A program made the translations under genes and the position numbers. A stretch of 64,000 nt of DNA from Streptomyces sp. NBC_00358 (lineage in GTDB: Bacteria > Actinomycetota > Actinomycetes > Streptomycetales > Streptomycetaceae): assembly GCF_036099295.1 (NCBI RefSeq), contig NZ_CP107976.1:8556001-8620000 (forward strand), written 5' to 3'. Positions 50,281 to 62,800 of this stretch are shown here, piece by piece. Under the pieces are notes generated by a model. It was given only the letters and a program-made list of their open reading frames with translations. It made no database searches and was not told the origin of the DNA. Each line of letters opens with the position of its first letter. Position 1 is the stretch's first letter.

Positions 50281-52698
50281 CTACCGCACCTGGATGCCGA
50301 CGATGCAGGTGTCGTCGTCGGTGTCGGACCTGCTGTACGTCAGGAGCCGGTCGAGCTGATGGTCCAGTGTCCTGGACGTCGTACGGGCCGCGTGGAGCAG
50401 TTGGCGCAGCGATACCTCCACCGAACGGTCCCGACGTTCGATCAGCCCGTCCGTGTACATCAACAGCGTGTCGTGGACGGCCAGTTGGACCTCGTCCTCC
50501 TCGAACGTCGCCTCGGGGACGGCGCCGAGCAGGATGCCCTTGAGCAGCGGAAGCGGGTCGGCGTCCGCGTCCCGGACCAGCACGGGCGGCAGATGCCCGG
50601 CCCTGGCCCAGCGCAGAACGCGGCGCCCGGGGTCGTAGATCCCGCAGACGGCGGTGGCGGTGACCCCGCCCGTCAGATGGTGCGCCACGATGTTGAGCCA
50701 CGACAGGAGCTGGCCCGGCCCCGCGCCCGTCACGGCGAGTCCGCGCAGCGCGTTGCGCAGCACCACCATGCTGGTCGCCGCCTCGATCCCGTGACCGGCC
50801 ACGTCACCGACACACAGCAGGACCAGGCCGGACGGCAGGACGACGGCGTCGTACCAGTCGCCTCCGACGAGGTGCTCGGTCTCCGCGGGACGGTAGCGCA
50901 CCGCCACATCGAGCCCCGGCGCCCGCATCGGCGCGTGCGTCGGCGGCATGATCGCGTGCTGCAACTGGAGGGTCAGCCGGTTGCGCTCGTGCGCCTGCTG
51001 TTCGGTGTGCGCCAGTTGGTCACGCGTGACGGCCAGCGCGACCTCGGTCCAGTGCTGGGCCGAGATGTCCTGGTAGGCCCCGCGGACCACGAACAGCCGG
51101 TCGTCGGCGTCGAGCACCGGCTCGGCCACCACGCGGATGTGCCGGGTCACCCCGTCGGGACGCTGCAGCCGGAACGCGGCCGTGGCGGGCCGTCGATGGT
51201 GCAGGACGGTCCGCAGGAACCGGCCGATGGTGACGGCGTCGTCCGGATGGGCGTGCTCGGGCAGCTCCTCCAGCGGCACGCAGGCGCCCGAGGGGGAGCG
51301 TCCGTACAGGTCGAAGAGCGTCTCGTTCCAGATGATCTCGCCGGTCAGCAGGTTCTCCTCGAAACCGCCGACCCGGCCGAGCCGCTGGGCGTGCTGGAGC
51401 AGACTCGCCAGCCGCGCCGTCTCGTCCTCTATGCGCCAGATGAGCAGCACGGTACCGCCGTGCCGGCTGACGTTGATGTCGGCCACGGCGGACAGTGGCA
51501 CCTGGTCGACCAGGGCCGTGAGATCCATGCGCCGGGCCCGGAACGGCTCCCCGGTGGCGTAGACCCGCTCGATGCACTGGAACAGGTCGCTGTCCCCGGC
51601 GGCCATCGGATAGGCCTCCAGCAGCAGCGCCCCGTGGACGGTGCCCCGGGGCCTGCCCGCCGGATCGAGGAAACGTCCGTTGACATGGCGGATGCGGAAG
51701 TCCGCGAGCCGTCCCTGCGCGTCGAGCTGGGGCACCAGGACGAGCGCGGGATCGTGCAACCCGTCCACCAGGTCGATCAGTTCGGAGACATCGGTCGTTC
51801 CCCGCACGTCGTTGCCGTCGTGCGGCAGGGTGTGGGTCTCCAGCGTGTGCGAGCACAGCTCGGCCAGCGCCTCGATCTGACGGACGACCTGCGGCGGCTG
51901 GGGTTCCAGGACGGACGGCCAGACGATCTCCAGGACGCCGTGGATACGGCCCCCGGAGCCGGCCGGCACCGCGACCCGTCCGCCGTCCGGATGGACCGCG
52001 TGCCCGATGGACGGCAGCCCGGTGCCCGCCAGCGAGCCCGCCCACTGCGTCGTACGGTCGGACAGCGCACGGCGCGCCATCGTCGCCACGCCCGGGGGAA
52101 CATAACGCCAGCGCCTGGCCTCGGCCGCCGAGAATCCGGCGCTGCCCGCCAGTGAGAGCGAACCGTCGGCGCCCGCGGCCCAGATGGCCACGGCGACCGC
52201 CCCGAGCGGGGTGAGCGCGTGCTGGAGCAGCGAATCGGCCACCGCCTGCGTGTCGTCGGCGGCCAGCGCGCCGCTCTCGGCCGCGCGCAGCCGCACCGCG
52301 GGGGCTTCGTCCTCGGCCGCCCGCTCCGCCGTGGTGGCGAGGAAGGTCCGGGTCACCTCCGAAAGCCGGTCGTGCGCCGCCTGGTTGATGATCTCGACCG
52401 CGAGCTGGAGCTGCGGCACCTTGGACTGTTCGGCCAACTCGGCGAGCTGACGGGCCGCCTGCGAGGGTCCGCAGCCCAGCCGCTCGACCAGGATTCCCTT
52501 CGCCAGCTCGATCAGGGCCCGCCCTTCGGCCTCGGCCTGGGCGGCCCGCACCTCGCGGCGCAGCCGTTCGACCGTGGCCGCCAGCCGGCCCACCGGAGAG
52601 GTCCGGGCCGTGCCCGACAGCTCACCGGCCTCATCGCCGTCCGCGACGGGGTCCCCGGAACCGGCGACGTTCGCGTCGGTCGTCTCAGGAATGTTCAC
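50281..52698 (-). CDS. PAS/GAF-containing PP2C phosphatase with ANTAR-like N-terminus
   Basis: A 805-residue cytosolic protein. The N-terminal helix region (about 35-110) with EGRALIELAKGILVERLGCG is ANTAR-like; a GAF domain follows (about 150-300), then PAS-type domains (about 320-420 and 440-560, with LFDLYGRSPSGACVPLEELPEHAHPDD and TRHIRVVAEPVLDADDRLF), then the SpoIIE domain (about 600-800: LVGGDWYDAVVL, VGDVAGHGIEAA, YTDGLIERRD, DDDTCIVGIQ). All metal-binding Asp residues are present. It is a multi-input regulator, presumably for a STAS antagonist. The GTG at 52698 is preceded by GAGGAG at about 11 nt. Same direction as the hybrid kinase, 102 nt downstream of it. Confidence 0.9.
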   Translation of the reverse strand: MNIPETTDANVAGSGDPVADGDEAGELSGTARTSPVGRLAATVERLRREVRAAQAEAEGRALIELAKGILVERLGCGPSQAARQLAELAEQSKVPQLQLAVEIINQAAHDRLSEVTRTFLATTAERAAEDEAPAVRLRAAESGALAADDTQAVADSLLQHALTPLGAVAVAIWAAGADGSLSLAGSAGFSAAEARRWRYVPPGVATMARRALSDRTTQWAGSLAGTGLPSIGHAVHPDGGRVAVPAGSGGRIHGVLEIVWPSVLEPQPPQVVRQIEALAELCSHTLETHTLPHDGNDVRGTTDVSELIDLVDGLHDPALVLVPQLDAQGRLADFRIRHVNGRFLDPAGRPRGTVHGALLLEAYPMAAGDSDLFQCIERVYATGEPFRARRMDLTALVDQVPLSAVADINVSRHGGTVLLIWRIEDETARLASLLQHAQRLGRVGGFEENLLTGEIIWNETLFDLYGRSPSGACVPLEELPEHAHPDDAVTIGRFLRTVLHHRRPATAAFRLQRPDGVTRHIRVVAEPVLDADDRLFVVRGAYQDISAQHWTEVALAVTRDQLAHTEQQAHERNRLTLQLQHAIMPPTHAPMRAPGLDVAVRYRPAETEHLVGGDWYDAVVLPSGLVLLCVGDVAGHGIEAATSMVVLRNALRGLAVTGAGPGQLLSWLNIVAHHLTGGVTATAVCGIYDPGRRVLRWARAGHLPPVLVRDADADPLPLLKGILLGAVPEATFEEDEVQLAVHDTLLMYTDGLIERRDRSVEVSLRQLLHAARTTSRTLDHQLDRLLTYSRSDTDDDTCIVGIQVR

Positions 52699-52800
52699 GG
52701 TGCGGCCGCTCCTCGGCGGGGACCCTGGGGAGGGTGGGGGAGGGGCGGCAGCGGCGGGTGTGCCGCGGGCCGGCCGGAGCGGTGGGTGCGGGGCGCCATG

Positions 52801-57072
<4,272 letters not shown>

Positions 57073-57429
57073 GGCCACCCTCGTTCCGCTCCCCTGGAGT
57101 CCCGTGTGCCACGGAACTCGGAACCACGCCGGGTCCACGGACGGCCCCCGCCCGCCCGTGGAATTCCCGCAGATCACGGGTCGTCCCGCTAAGAAAATAC
57201 GCCGCAGGCTAACCCAGAAGGCAGGGGCTGAACAAAGCGTGCGTGGAAACTCTCCAGCGGTTCAAAAATATTGCCGGTGACAGGAATAACCACGAGTGAA
57301 GGGGATACACAGAACTCTTTTGGTCCGAGGCCGTCCGGACCGCGCACACGAAGTCCCGCCGACCCGCTGCGGACGGGAGTCCGGGGCGGGGCGACGGGAC
57401 CGTCGTACGGGCCGTGCCGTGCGGCTGGG
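57073..57429. other. Promoter region of the hybrid kinase
   Basis: 357 nt; 57190-57310 is the most AT-rich part of this end of the window (AAGAAAATAC, TTCAAAAATATTG). It contains the candidate SigB-type promoter and the 3' flank of the sigma gene. No gene is seen. Confidence 0.55.
57210..57233 (-). promoter_or_regulatory. Candidate SigB-type promoter of the hybrid kinase
   Basis: On the minus strand GTTC (57233-57230), a 14-nt spacer and GGGTTA (57215-57210), close to GNNT-N14-16-GGGTAT/C. It lies in the AT-rich patch about 140 nt before the kinase start. Confidence 0.4.
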
Positions 57430-58311
57430 TCAGGCGACCGAGGGGTCGAGCAGCCCTGTCCGCAGACGCTTGATGATGCGGGTGATCAGCCGGGAGACGT
57501 GCATCTGTGAGATACCGAGCTCCTCGCCGATCTGCGCCTGGGTGCGCTCCTCGACGAAGCGCAGGTGGATGATCCGGCGCTGGCGGTCGTCGAGTTCGGC
57601 GATCAGCGGGGCCAGCGAGTTGAAGTCCTCGACCAGTTCCAGCGAGGCGTCCTCCTCGCCGATGAAGTCCGCGAGGACGGCCTCGCCGTCCGCGCCGCCG
57701 TCGGCCGTGAGCGCGGCGTCGAGGGACGAGGAGTTGTAGCCGTTCGACGCCTTGCGGGCCTCGATGACCTCTTCCTCGGACAGGCACATCAGCTCGGACA
57801 GTTCACGGGTCGTGGGCGTACGGCCGAGGCGGGTGCGCAGTTCCTCCGTCGCCTTGGCGAGCTCGACACGGGCCTCCTGCAGCCTGCGCGGCACGTGGAC
57901 GGCCCAGCTCGTGTCCCGGAAGAAGCGCTTGATCTCACCGACGATGTACGGAACGGCGAAGGAGGTGAACTCGACCTCGCGGCTCAGCTCGAAACGGTCG
58001 ATGGCCTTGATCAGCCCGATCGTGCCGACCTGGACGATGTCCTCCATCTCACCCTGGCTGCGGCTGCGGAAGCGCGCCGCCGCGTACCGGACGAGGGAGA
58101 GATTCATCTCGATGAGGGTGTTGCGCGCGTACTGGTACTCGTGCGTGCCCTCCTCCAGAACCGAGAGGCGGTCGAAGAACTGACGCGACAGCTCGCGTGC
58201 GTCCTTCGGGCTGATCTTCAGCGGCTCGTCGATCTGCGGAAGGGAGCCCTCCCAGGTCGTAGCCGCCCGATGCGCCGTGTCCGTTGCCTTCGCTGCCGTC
58301 ACGGCTGCCAT
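57430..58311 (-). CDS. RNA polymerase sigma factor, SigB/SigF family
   Basis: A 293-residue group 3 sigma factor. Region 2: LIEMNLSLVRYAAARFR, then DIVQVGTIGLIKAIDRFELSREVEFTSFAVPYIVGEIKRFFRD with WAVHVPRRLQE. Region 3: LRTRLGRTPTTRELSELMCLSEEEV. Region 4: LDDRQRRIIHLRFVEERTQAQIGEELGISQMHVSRLITRIIKRLR. Streptomyces SigB/SigF/SigH-type factors govern osmotic, oxidative and developmental responses and are held by RsbW-type anti-sigma factors. The ATG at 58311 follows GGGGTGG; a GTG three codons upstream is possible. It lies beside a poly-HAMP kinase and a HATPase protein. No RsbW/RsbV is in the same operon. Confidence 0.94.
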   Translation of the reverse strand: MAAVTAAKATDTAHRAATTWEGSLPQIDEPLKISPKDARELSRQFFDRLSVLEEGTHEYQYARNTLIEMNLSLVRYAAARFRSRSQGEMEDIVQVGTIGLIKAIDRFELSREVEFTSFAVPYIVGEIKRFFRDTSWAVHVPRRLQEARVELAKATEELRTRLGRTPTTRELSELMCLSEEEVIEARKASNGYNSSSLDAALTADGGADGEAVLADFIGEEDASLELVEDFNSLAPLIAELDDRQRRIIHLRFVEERTQAQIGEELGISQMHVSRLITRIIKRLRTGLLDPSVA

Positions 58312-58738
58312 GCCGTCCACCCCAAATCGTCCGAAGGAATTGATGACAGGGCCCGTCTGCCCTGCTTCACACCGCTCATGCCACCCATCGCCGAAATTCT
58401 GCGGAACGCGTACGTGCCGCCCGTCCCGGCGCCGGGTCAGGGGTACTTCCGCCCGGGGGCACCGTTCGGATGCGGGGCGGCGGCACCGATTTCCCGAGCG
58501 AACCGCCCATGGTTCACAGGGGGAACCCGGGGCAGGTGAGGATGGAGTGGGGCCGACGCGGCGGCGCCGCCGGGCCAGGGGGCCTGCCCCGGGAGCGCGG
58601 CGGCCGAGTAAAATGGTTTCGGGGTGAGTCCGTGGGCATCGAGCAGCGAGTGGACGGAGCGCAGACGCTCTTCCCGTCGGTGTGCCCCGACGCGGGACCG
58701 CCGGCGGGACGCGGGCCCCTGAGCGCGGTGATCGCGGC
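58312..58738. other. Divergent regulatory region between the sigma and MEDS genes
   Basis: 427 nt serving both genes. It contains the SigB-type promoter at 58616-58639 on the plus strand. Plus-strand frames here overlap that promoter and are not convincing as genes. Confidence 0.5.
58616..58639 (+). promoter_or_regulatory. Candidate SigB-type promoter of the MEDS-HATPase gene
   Basis: GTTT (58616-58619), 14-nt spacer, GGGCAT (58634-58639): full -35 and five of six -10 bases of the SigB-type consensus. It lies 100 nt upstream of the start at 58739. Confidence 0.5.
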
Positions 58739-59674
58739 ATGACGACGGCGACAGTCCCCGGTGAACCCTTCGTCCACCCCGCTCTCATCTATCACGGCGA
58801 CCATGAGTACGTGGAAGCGACGACGCGCTTCGTGTCGGACGGCGTAGCCGCCGCCGAGCCGGTGGCGGTGGCCGTGCCCCCCGCGCGGCTGGAGCTCATC
58901 CGAGGCGCTCTGGGACCGCGGGCCGCCGACGTCCACTGGGTCGACATGACCGTCGCCGGCCGGAACCCGGGCCGGATCATCCCCTCCGTCCTGCGGGCGT
59001 TCGCCGACACCCATCAGGACGTGCGGGTCCGGATCATCGGCGAGCCGATCTGGGACGGCCGTACGGCGGTGGAGTACCCCGCCTGCGTCCAGCACGAAGC
59101 CCTGATCAACGCGGCCTTCGGCGGACGCGAGGTGACGATCCTCTGTCCCTACGACGCGCGAGCCCTCGACCACGAGGTGATCGCCGACGCCCACGCCACG
59201 CACCCCGTCGTGATCAGCGGCGGCCGGGAGAGCGTGAGCCCGGTCTACGACCCGGACGGTGTCCTGGCGCGCTGCAACCAGGCGCTGCGCCACCCACCGG
59301 GCGCGGGGTCGGTCCGCTTCGACGCGGAACTCCTGCCCGCCGCCCGTGACTTCGCGATGAGCGAGGCCCGGGAACGCGGGATGAGCCGGGCCCGTCTGCA
59401 GGACCTGAGTCTCGTCGTCGCGGAGCTGACGACCAACAGCGTGGTGCACGGCGGCGGTTCGGGAACCTTGAGGATCTGGGCGGAGAGCGATCAGATCGTG
59501 TGCGAGGTGCGGGACGACGGGCGGCTGAGCGACCCGCTGGCCGGCCGGCATCCCGTACGCCCCGATCAGATCGGCGGACGGGGCCTGTTCCTCGTGCACT
59601 TCGTCTCGGACCTCGTGCGTGTGCACACCGAGGACTCCGGCACGACGGTGCGCAGCTACATCGCCCGCGTCTGA
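58739..59674 (+). CDS. MEDS-domain sensor fused to an anti-sigma HATPase
   Basis: A 311-residue protein. The N-terminal MEDS (methanogen/methylotroph, DcmR sensory) domain occupies about 12-175 (HPALIYHGDHEYVEATTRFV, then EPVAVAVPPARLELIR and ILCPYDARALDHEVIADA), and a HATPase_c_2 domain about 200-308 (SLVVAELTTNSVVHGGGSG, VCEVRDDGRLSDPL, GGRGLFLVHFVSDLV). In Streptomyces this pairing is frequent; the MEDS part is believed to bind a small ligand and the HATPase to act on a STAS protein or sigma factor. The ATG at 58739 lacks a strong Shine-Dalgarno. A candidate SigB-type promoter precedes it. It is a candidate anti-sigma for the adjacent, divergent sigma factor. Confidence 0.9.
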   Translation: MTTATVPGEPFVHPALIYHGDHEYVEATTRFVSDGVAAAEPVAVAVPPARLELIRGALGPRAADVHWVDMTVAGRNPGRIIPSVLRAFADTHQDVRVRIIGEPIWDGRTAVEYPACVQHEALINAAFGGREVTILCPYDARALDHEVIADAHATHPVVISGGRESVSPVYDPDGVLARCNQALRHPPGAGSVRFDAELLPAARDFAMSEARERGMSRARLQDLSLVVAELTTNSVVHGGGSGTLRIWAESDQIVCEVRDDGRLSDPLAGRHPVRPDQIGGRGLFLVHFVSDLVRVHTEDSGTTVRSYIARV

Positions 59675-59724
59675 CGGTCCGGCAGCGTGGTGCCTCGTCA
59701 GGCCCTGTGCGCCGGTGGACGTGG

Positions 59725-59777
59725 AGGTGGGTGTGGGGCTCGAACCTGTACTGCCGGTTCGGGCCCCACACCCACCT
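59725..59777. terminator. Large hairpin between convergent genes
   Basis: A 22-bp stem with one G-T mismatch (AGGTGGGTGTGGGGCTCGAA-CC against its complement) around a 9-nt loop (TGTACTGCC). It lies between the MEDS-HATPase gene and the convergent Dps gene and can terminate either. Confidence 0.75.
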
Positions 59778-59799
59778 GTACCGCCGTCTTCTCCCGCCG

Positions 59800-60369
59800 C
59801 TACGGCGCGGTGTCCGGCCCGGCCGATCGCGCCGCCTCGCGTTCCGTGCGGGCGCCGGCCTGTGACAGGGAACCGCCCGAACTCTCCAGGTGCGCCCGGA
59901 CGAACCACTGGAACTGTTCGAGCGAGCGGAGCTGTTCGATGAGAAGGTCCTCGGTCACCGGGTCGATCTTGCCGACCTCGGCCACGGCCGCGCGGTGGTC
60001 CTCGACGATCCCCGTGCAGACGAGGTCGAGAGCGCCGAGGTGCGCAATCGCGTCGGCACGGCCGACGCTGTAGTCGTCCCAGGTCCGTTCGGCGACGAGG
60101 GCGCCCGGCGTGCCGTGCGGAACCCCGCCGAGGGCGGAGATCCGCTCGGCGGTGTCGTCGGCCATGTCCCGTACGCGGTCCACCTGGGGATCGAGCATTT
60201 CGTGCACGGCGATGAAGTGCGGGCCCACGACGTTCCAGTGAATGTGTTTCAGCGTGAGCGAAAGGTCGTTGAGAGCGTGCAGCCGGGTGCCCAGCACGTC
60301 GATGATCCGGCCGCCGTCATGCGTACTGACGCCGGGGACCGTGTAGTGGGGTGTCGTGGAATTCGCCAT
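59800..60369 (-). CDS. dps: Dps-family ferritin-like protein
   Basis: A 189-residue Dps protein. The ferroxidase pattern is present: LTLKHIHWNVVGPHFIAVHEMLDPQVDRVRDMADDTAERISALGG, with His of HIHW and Asp/Glu of the second helix as dimer-interface ligands. FQWFVRAHLE closes the four-helix bundle. A basic/disordered tail (about 170-189) may bind DNA. Dps assembles into dodecamers that store iron, consume peroxide and protect DNA in starvation and osmotic stress. The ATG at 60369 follows AAGGAAAAGGAC. It is preceded upstream by the small hydrophobic protein gene in the same direction (67 nt), so they may share a transcript. Confidence 0.95.
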   Translation of the reverse strand: MANSTTPHYTVPGVSTHDGGRIIDVLGTRLHALNDLSLTLKHIHWNVVGPHFIAVHEMLDPQVDRVRDMADDTAERISALGGVPHGTPGALVAERTWDDYSVGRADAIAHLGALDLVCTGIVEDHRAAVAEVGKIDPVTEDLLIEQLRSLEQFQWFVRAHLESSGGSLSQAGARTEREAARSAGPDTAP

Positions 60370-60435
60370 GTCCTTTTCCTTCGTACACAGATTGTCCTGC
60401 GGATGTCATCGGTCGCGGAATGTCCGTGGGTGGGA

Positions 60436-60606
60436 CTACCAGCGGTACCAGCGGCCGCGACTGCCGCTGGACGCGCCCGGACGGGCCACGAATCCGACCA
60501 GCCAGACGACCAGCACGATGACCGCTATCCACCACAGCGCCTTGACGGCGAAGCCCGCACCGAAAAGGAGCAGGGCGAGCAGAAGAACGAGAAGCAGGGG
60601 AACCAT
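60436..60606 (-). CDS. Small hydrophobic membrane protein
   Basis: A 56-residue protein of two transmembrane segments (PLLLVLLLALLLFGAGFAV and WWIAVIVLVVWLVGFVA) with a short basic C-terminus ending in GRWYRW. Near-identical small proteins are common in Streptomyces, usually annotated only as hydrophobic protein. The ATG at 60606 is preceded by GGAGG at 9 nt. It is next to Dps and in the same direction, which fits stress expression. Confidence 0.82.
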   Translation of the reverse strand: MVPLLLVLLLALLLFGAGFAVKALWWIAVIVLVVWLVGFVARPGASSGSRGRWYRW

Positions 60607-60830
60607 CGGTATCGACCTCCAGTGCCTCCAAGTGCCCCTGCCCCTTTCCTTCACACCTCGGGTGCCGGCGTCGATCCGCGCCGGGCGCGGGGAAATACGT
60701 GAAGGGAAAGGCGGCCGGATTCGGCCGGGCGGTGGACGTTGGGCCAAATAGGTTGTCTGGGGCGGCTGTTGCGAATGAACCGTGGTGAACCGGGGCACAC
60801 GGACGGAAACTCGAGAGAGGAGCCCTCGCC

Positions 60831-61196
60831 GTGCTCGTACCCGACCCGAAGGTTGTCCGGAGGCTGCTGACGCGTTACGCGGCCCTGAAGATCGCGTACG
60901 CCGAGAAGGAGACGCTGGAGACGGCCCGCGGGCTGGAGGACGTCACCTACACGCTCTGTGTCATGACCGGAACCACCACCGTGCACGACGCCGTCGTCGC
61001 CGCCGACGCCATGCTCGTCGCCGGAGGGAACCGGCAGGACCCGCAGCGAGGCGGTCTGCTGGGGAGGGGGATGTCATCGACGGTCGCTGTCTCGCCGAAC
61101 GTGCTGCCCGCGGTCGTCGCACCGCCGGCGCAGCCGCACACCGAGGTGCGGGCTCTGAACTGCCGGGGTGTCGGCACTCCCGGCCCCCTCTTCTGA
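60831..61196 (+). CDS. DUF5133-like small regulatory protein
   Basis: A 121-residue protein. The first 70 residues (PDPKVVRRLLTRYAALKIAY, ETARGLEDVTYTLCVMTGT, VHDAVVAADAML) match the pattern of the actinobacterial DUF5133 family, with the conserved DVxYTLCVxTGT core; I recall this domain without a known function. The C-terminal 50 residues are Pro/Val-rich and probably disordered. The GTG at 60831 follows GAGAGGAG at 8 nt. Divergent from the hydrophobic protein/Dps pair. Confidence 0.78.
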   Translation: MLVPDPKVVRRLLTRYAALKIAYAEKETLETARGLEDVTYTLCVMTGTTTVHDAVVAADAMLVAGGNRQDPQRGGLLGRGMSSTVAVSPNVLPAVVAPPAQPHTEVRALNCRGVGTPGPLF

Positions 61197-61748
61197 CCGC
61201 CGGGCTCTTTCGCGCGGGGGCACCGCCCGGCCGGGTGGTGCCCCCGCTTGTTTCCTCCTGCCGACTTCTTCCCCTACTCGCCGCGATGTCGCCAGTACCA
61301 GACCAGAGCCGCGACGAAGGCACACAGGAAGACGAGGGGCAGGATCAGTCCTGGGATCCGGGCCGCTGTCACGACAGGGCTCCGACAGGAGAACAAGCCC
61401 ATGGGGAACGGGTGTTGGCCATTGCTATCCGCTTTCGACGAGCTGCCGGCCACCGGGGCGCGCGGCGACGGGACCCGTCCCGGCAGCGCCCGCGCCCAGA
61501 TGGCGAGGGCTCAATGATGGCCGGAAGATCGGGAAACCGTCCCCGGCAGGGAGCGGTTGGATGTGTGTGCGAGGTGACGGGGTGCCGCCGGGGAGGCCAC
61601 CCTCGGAGGGTGCCCTCGGGCGGCGGCGGACGGAGGGGCATGACCCGGGTCGCCGGTCGTGTTCCTATCCATCGAACGGCTGAACTACCTAGTCGGCTCC
61701 CGCTCGTTCTCCTGCTGTGAGCATCGTCGAGGCGGAGATGAGGAATCG
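61197..61748. other. Gene-poor stretch with one very small membrane gene
   Basis: 552 nt. The only supported coding sequence is the 32-codon minus-strand gene at 61274-61372. The rest (61373-61748) is the upstream region of that gene and of the wHTH gene. Confidence 0.5.
61274..61372 (-). CDS. Very small single-pass membrane protein
   Basis: A 32-codon minus-strand gene: GTG start at 61372 and TAG at 61274-61276. The product MTAARIPGLILPLVF continues as LCAFVAALVWYWRHRGE: a short N-terminus, one hydrophobic helix and a basic, aromatic end, a plausible positive-inside membrane peptide. Third positions are mostly G/C. GGAG stands about 10 nt upstream, a long spacing. It is too short for standard gene finders. 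Function unknown; the neighbourhood is rich in small stress-type membrane proteins. Confidence 0.5.
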   Translation of the reverse strand: MTAARIPGLILPLVFLCAFVAALVWYWRHRGE

Positions 61749-62192
61749 ATGAGCCGACACAGCAAGGGCCGAAGGCACCGCAAGGTGAACATGACGCCGC
61801 GTCCGGTCGGACCGAGGAGATCACCGCGCGCAGTGCGGGAGCGGACGAGCGCGGGTGAGACGCCGCCGGCCAGGCCCATGTCCCCGATTCCCGGGCAGAT
61901 CACGAACGGGGAAGGGGGCGGCGTCGTGTCCAGGAAGGTGAGCGAGAGCGGTCTGAGCCGCCATGCCGTGCGCACCTGGGAGCGGCTGGCGGAGGCCGGT
62001 TCGGACGGGGCCGAGGTCGCCGAACTCAGCGAGGCCGTGGGCTTCCGGCGCACCACCGTGCTCGGCCATCTGAAGGGCCTGGCCGAACTCGGGCTGGCCG
62101 AGGACCGCCAGAGCGTGTGGCGGGCGACCGGCCCGGTGGAGGGTGCGACGGCGTGTGAGGGCGTACGGGCTTCGGCCGGGACGGTTTCCTAG
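61749..62192 (+). CDS. Winged-helix DNA-binding protein with basic N-terminal extension
   Basis: A 147-residue protein. Residues 1-60 are basic and Pro-rich (SRHSKGRRHRKVNMTPRPVG). The rest forms a small winged helix: LSRHAVRTWERLAEAGSDGAE, then VAELSEAVGFRRTTVLGHLKGLAELGLAED and an RQSVWRATGP wing, as in MarR/IclR-type domains. No ligand domain is present. The ATG at 61749 follows GAGGAATCG; a GTG at 61926 would give only the winged helix. A terminator hairpin follows. Targets unknown. Confidence 0.68.
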   Translation: MSRHSKGRRHRKVNMTPRPVGPRRSPRAVRERTSAGETPPARPMSPIPGQITNGEGGGVVSRKVSESGLSRHAVRTWERLAEAGSDGAEVAELSEAVGFRRTTVLGHLKGLAELGLAEDRQSVWRATGPVEGATACEGVRASAGTVS

Positions 62193-62209
62193 GACGTCGG
62201 CCTGACAGG

Positions 62210-62247
62210 GGGGCGCTTGCCGGGACGGACACCCCGGCGAGCGCCCC
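62210..62247 (+). terminator. Terminator hairpin after the winged-helix gene
   Basis: GGGGCGCTTGCCGG pairs with CCGGCGAGCGCCCC (14 bp, one G-T) around a 10-nt loop, 17 nt past the stop. Confidence 0.6.
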
Positions 62248-62376
62248 TCGCTCGTCCCTTCGTCCACGTGGCTGTTCGCCTGATTTCGGCATCCGGCGGG
62301 AGACCCCGTCTCGGACGCCCTCGAATTCCCGCGCCGGAACTGGGGAGCGGATGCCGTGGATTCATCAGGTGCCGCG

Positions 62377-62401
62377 GTGTCGGGCGGCTTTCTCGGGGCA
62401 T
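62377..62401 (+). promoter_or_regulatory. Candidate SigB-type promoter of the small membrane protein gene
   Basis: GTGT (62377-62380), 15-nt spacer, GGGCAT (62396-62401), fitting GNNT-N14-16-GGGTAT with one -10 change. It lies 47 nt upstream of the start at 62448. Confidence 0.42.
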
Positions 62402-62447
62402 CCGGACCCCATCGCTTCGGCCATCGTCATTTCACAAGGGAGTTCCC

Positions 62448-62624
62448 ATGCTCGGCATCGCTGCCGCCGTACTGCTGTTCATCGCGTTCCTGATCAACGC
62501 CGGTGACGTCTCGACCAATCACGTGTTCACCTCGACCAATGTCATGCTCATAGGGCTCGCGTTGCTCGCTCTTCACCTCTCGGGTGTCGGCGGGGGCTGG
62601 ACGACGCGCAGTCGCCGCCGCTGA
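62448..62624 (+). CDS. Small membrane protein
   Basis: A 58-residue protein with two hydrophobic segments (LGIAAAVLLFIAFLINA and VMLIGLALLALHLSG) joined by a polar loop (GDVSTNHVFTSTN), and a basic tail (TTRSRRR). AAGGGAG lies 6 nt before the ATG. A family of such two-helix proteins is widespread in actinobacteria, function unknown. A SigB-type promoter candidate 47 nt upstream suggests stress expression. Confidence 0.78.
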   Translation: MLGIAAAVLLFIAFLINAGDVSTNHVFTSTNVMLIGLALLALHLSGVGGGWTTRSRRR

Positions 62625-62737
62625 CGTACGGGCGGATCTCTCCGGCGGCGGACGCGGCGGCACCCGCCGGCCGGGACGGCCCCTTTCGTGTGATGCAGCG
62701 GGGTGACTTGCCGTGACGCACTCCGCCGCGAGATGGT

Positions 62738-62768
62738 TGTCGGACGGAAACAATCTGTCGTCCGGAAA
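62738..62768. promoter_or_regulatory. Repeated motif upstream of the last phosphatase gene
   Basis: TGTCGGACGGAAA (62738-62750) and TGTCGTCCGGAAA (62756-62768) are near-direct repeats 18 nt apart, and CGGACG/CGTCCG (62741-62746, 62759-62764) also form an inverted repeat. The region is less GC-rich and 33 nt before the start codon. It could be a binding site for a regulator. Confidence 0.35.
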
Positions 62769-62800
62769 GGTGGTGGGCCCGCGGACGCGGGTCCTTGCTC

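Noticed and set aside
58632..58742. Small plus-strand frame whose TGA overlaps the MEDS-HATPase start (ATGA)
   Set aside because: The overlap is tempting, but its start lies inside the candidate SigB-type promoter and the peptide has no recognisable feature.
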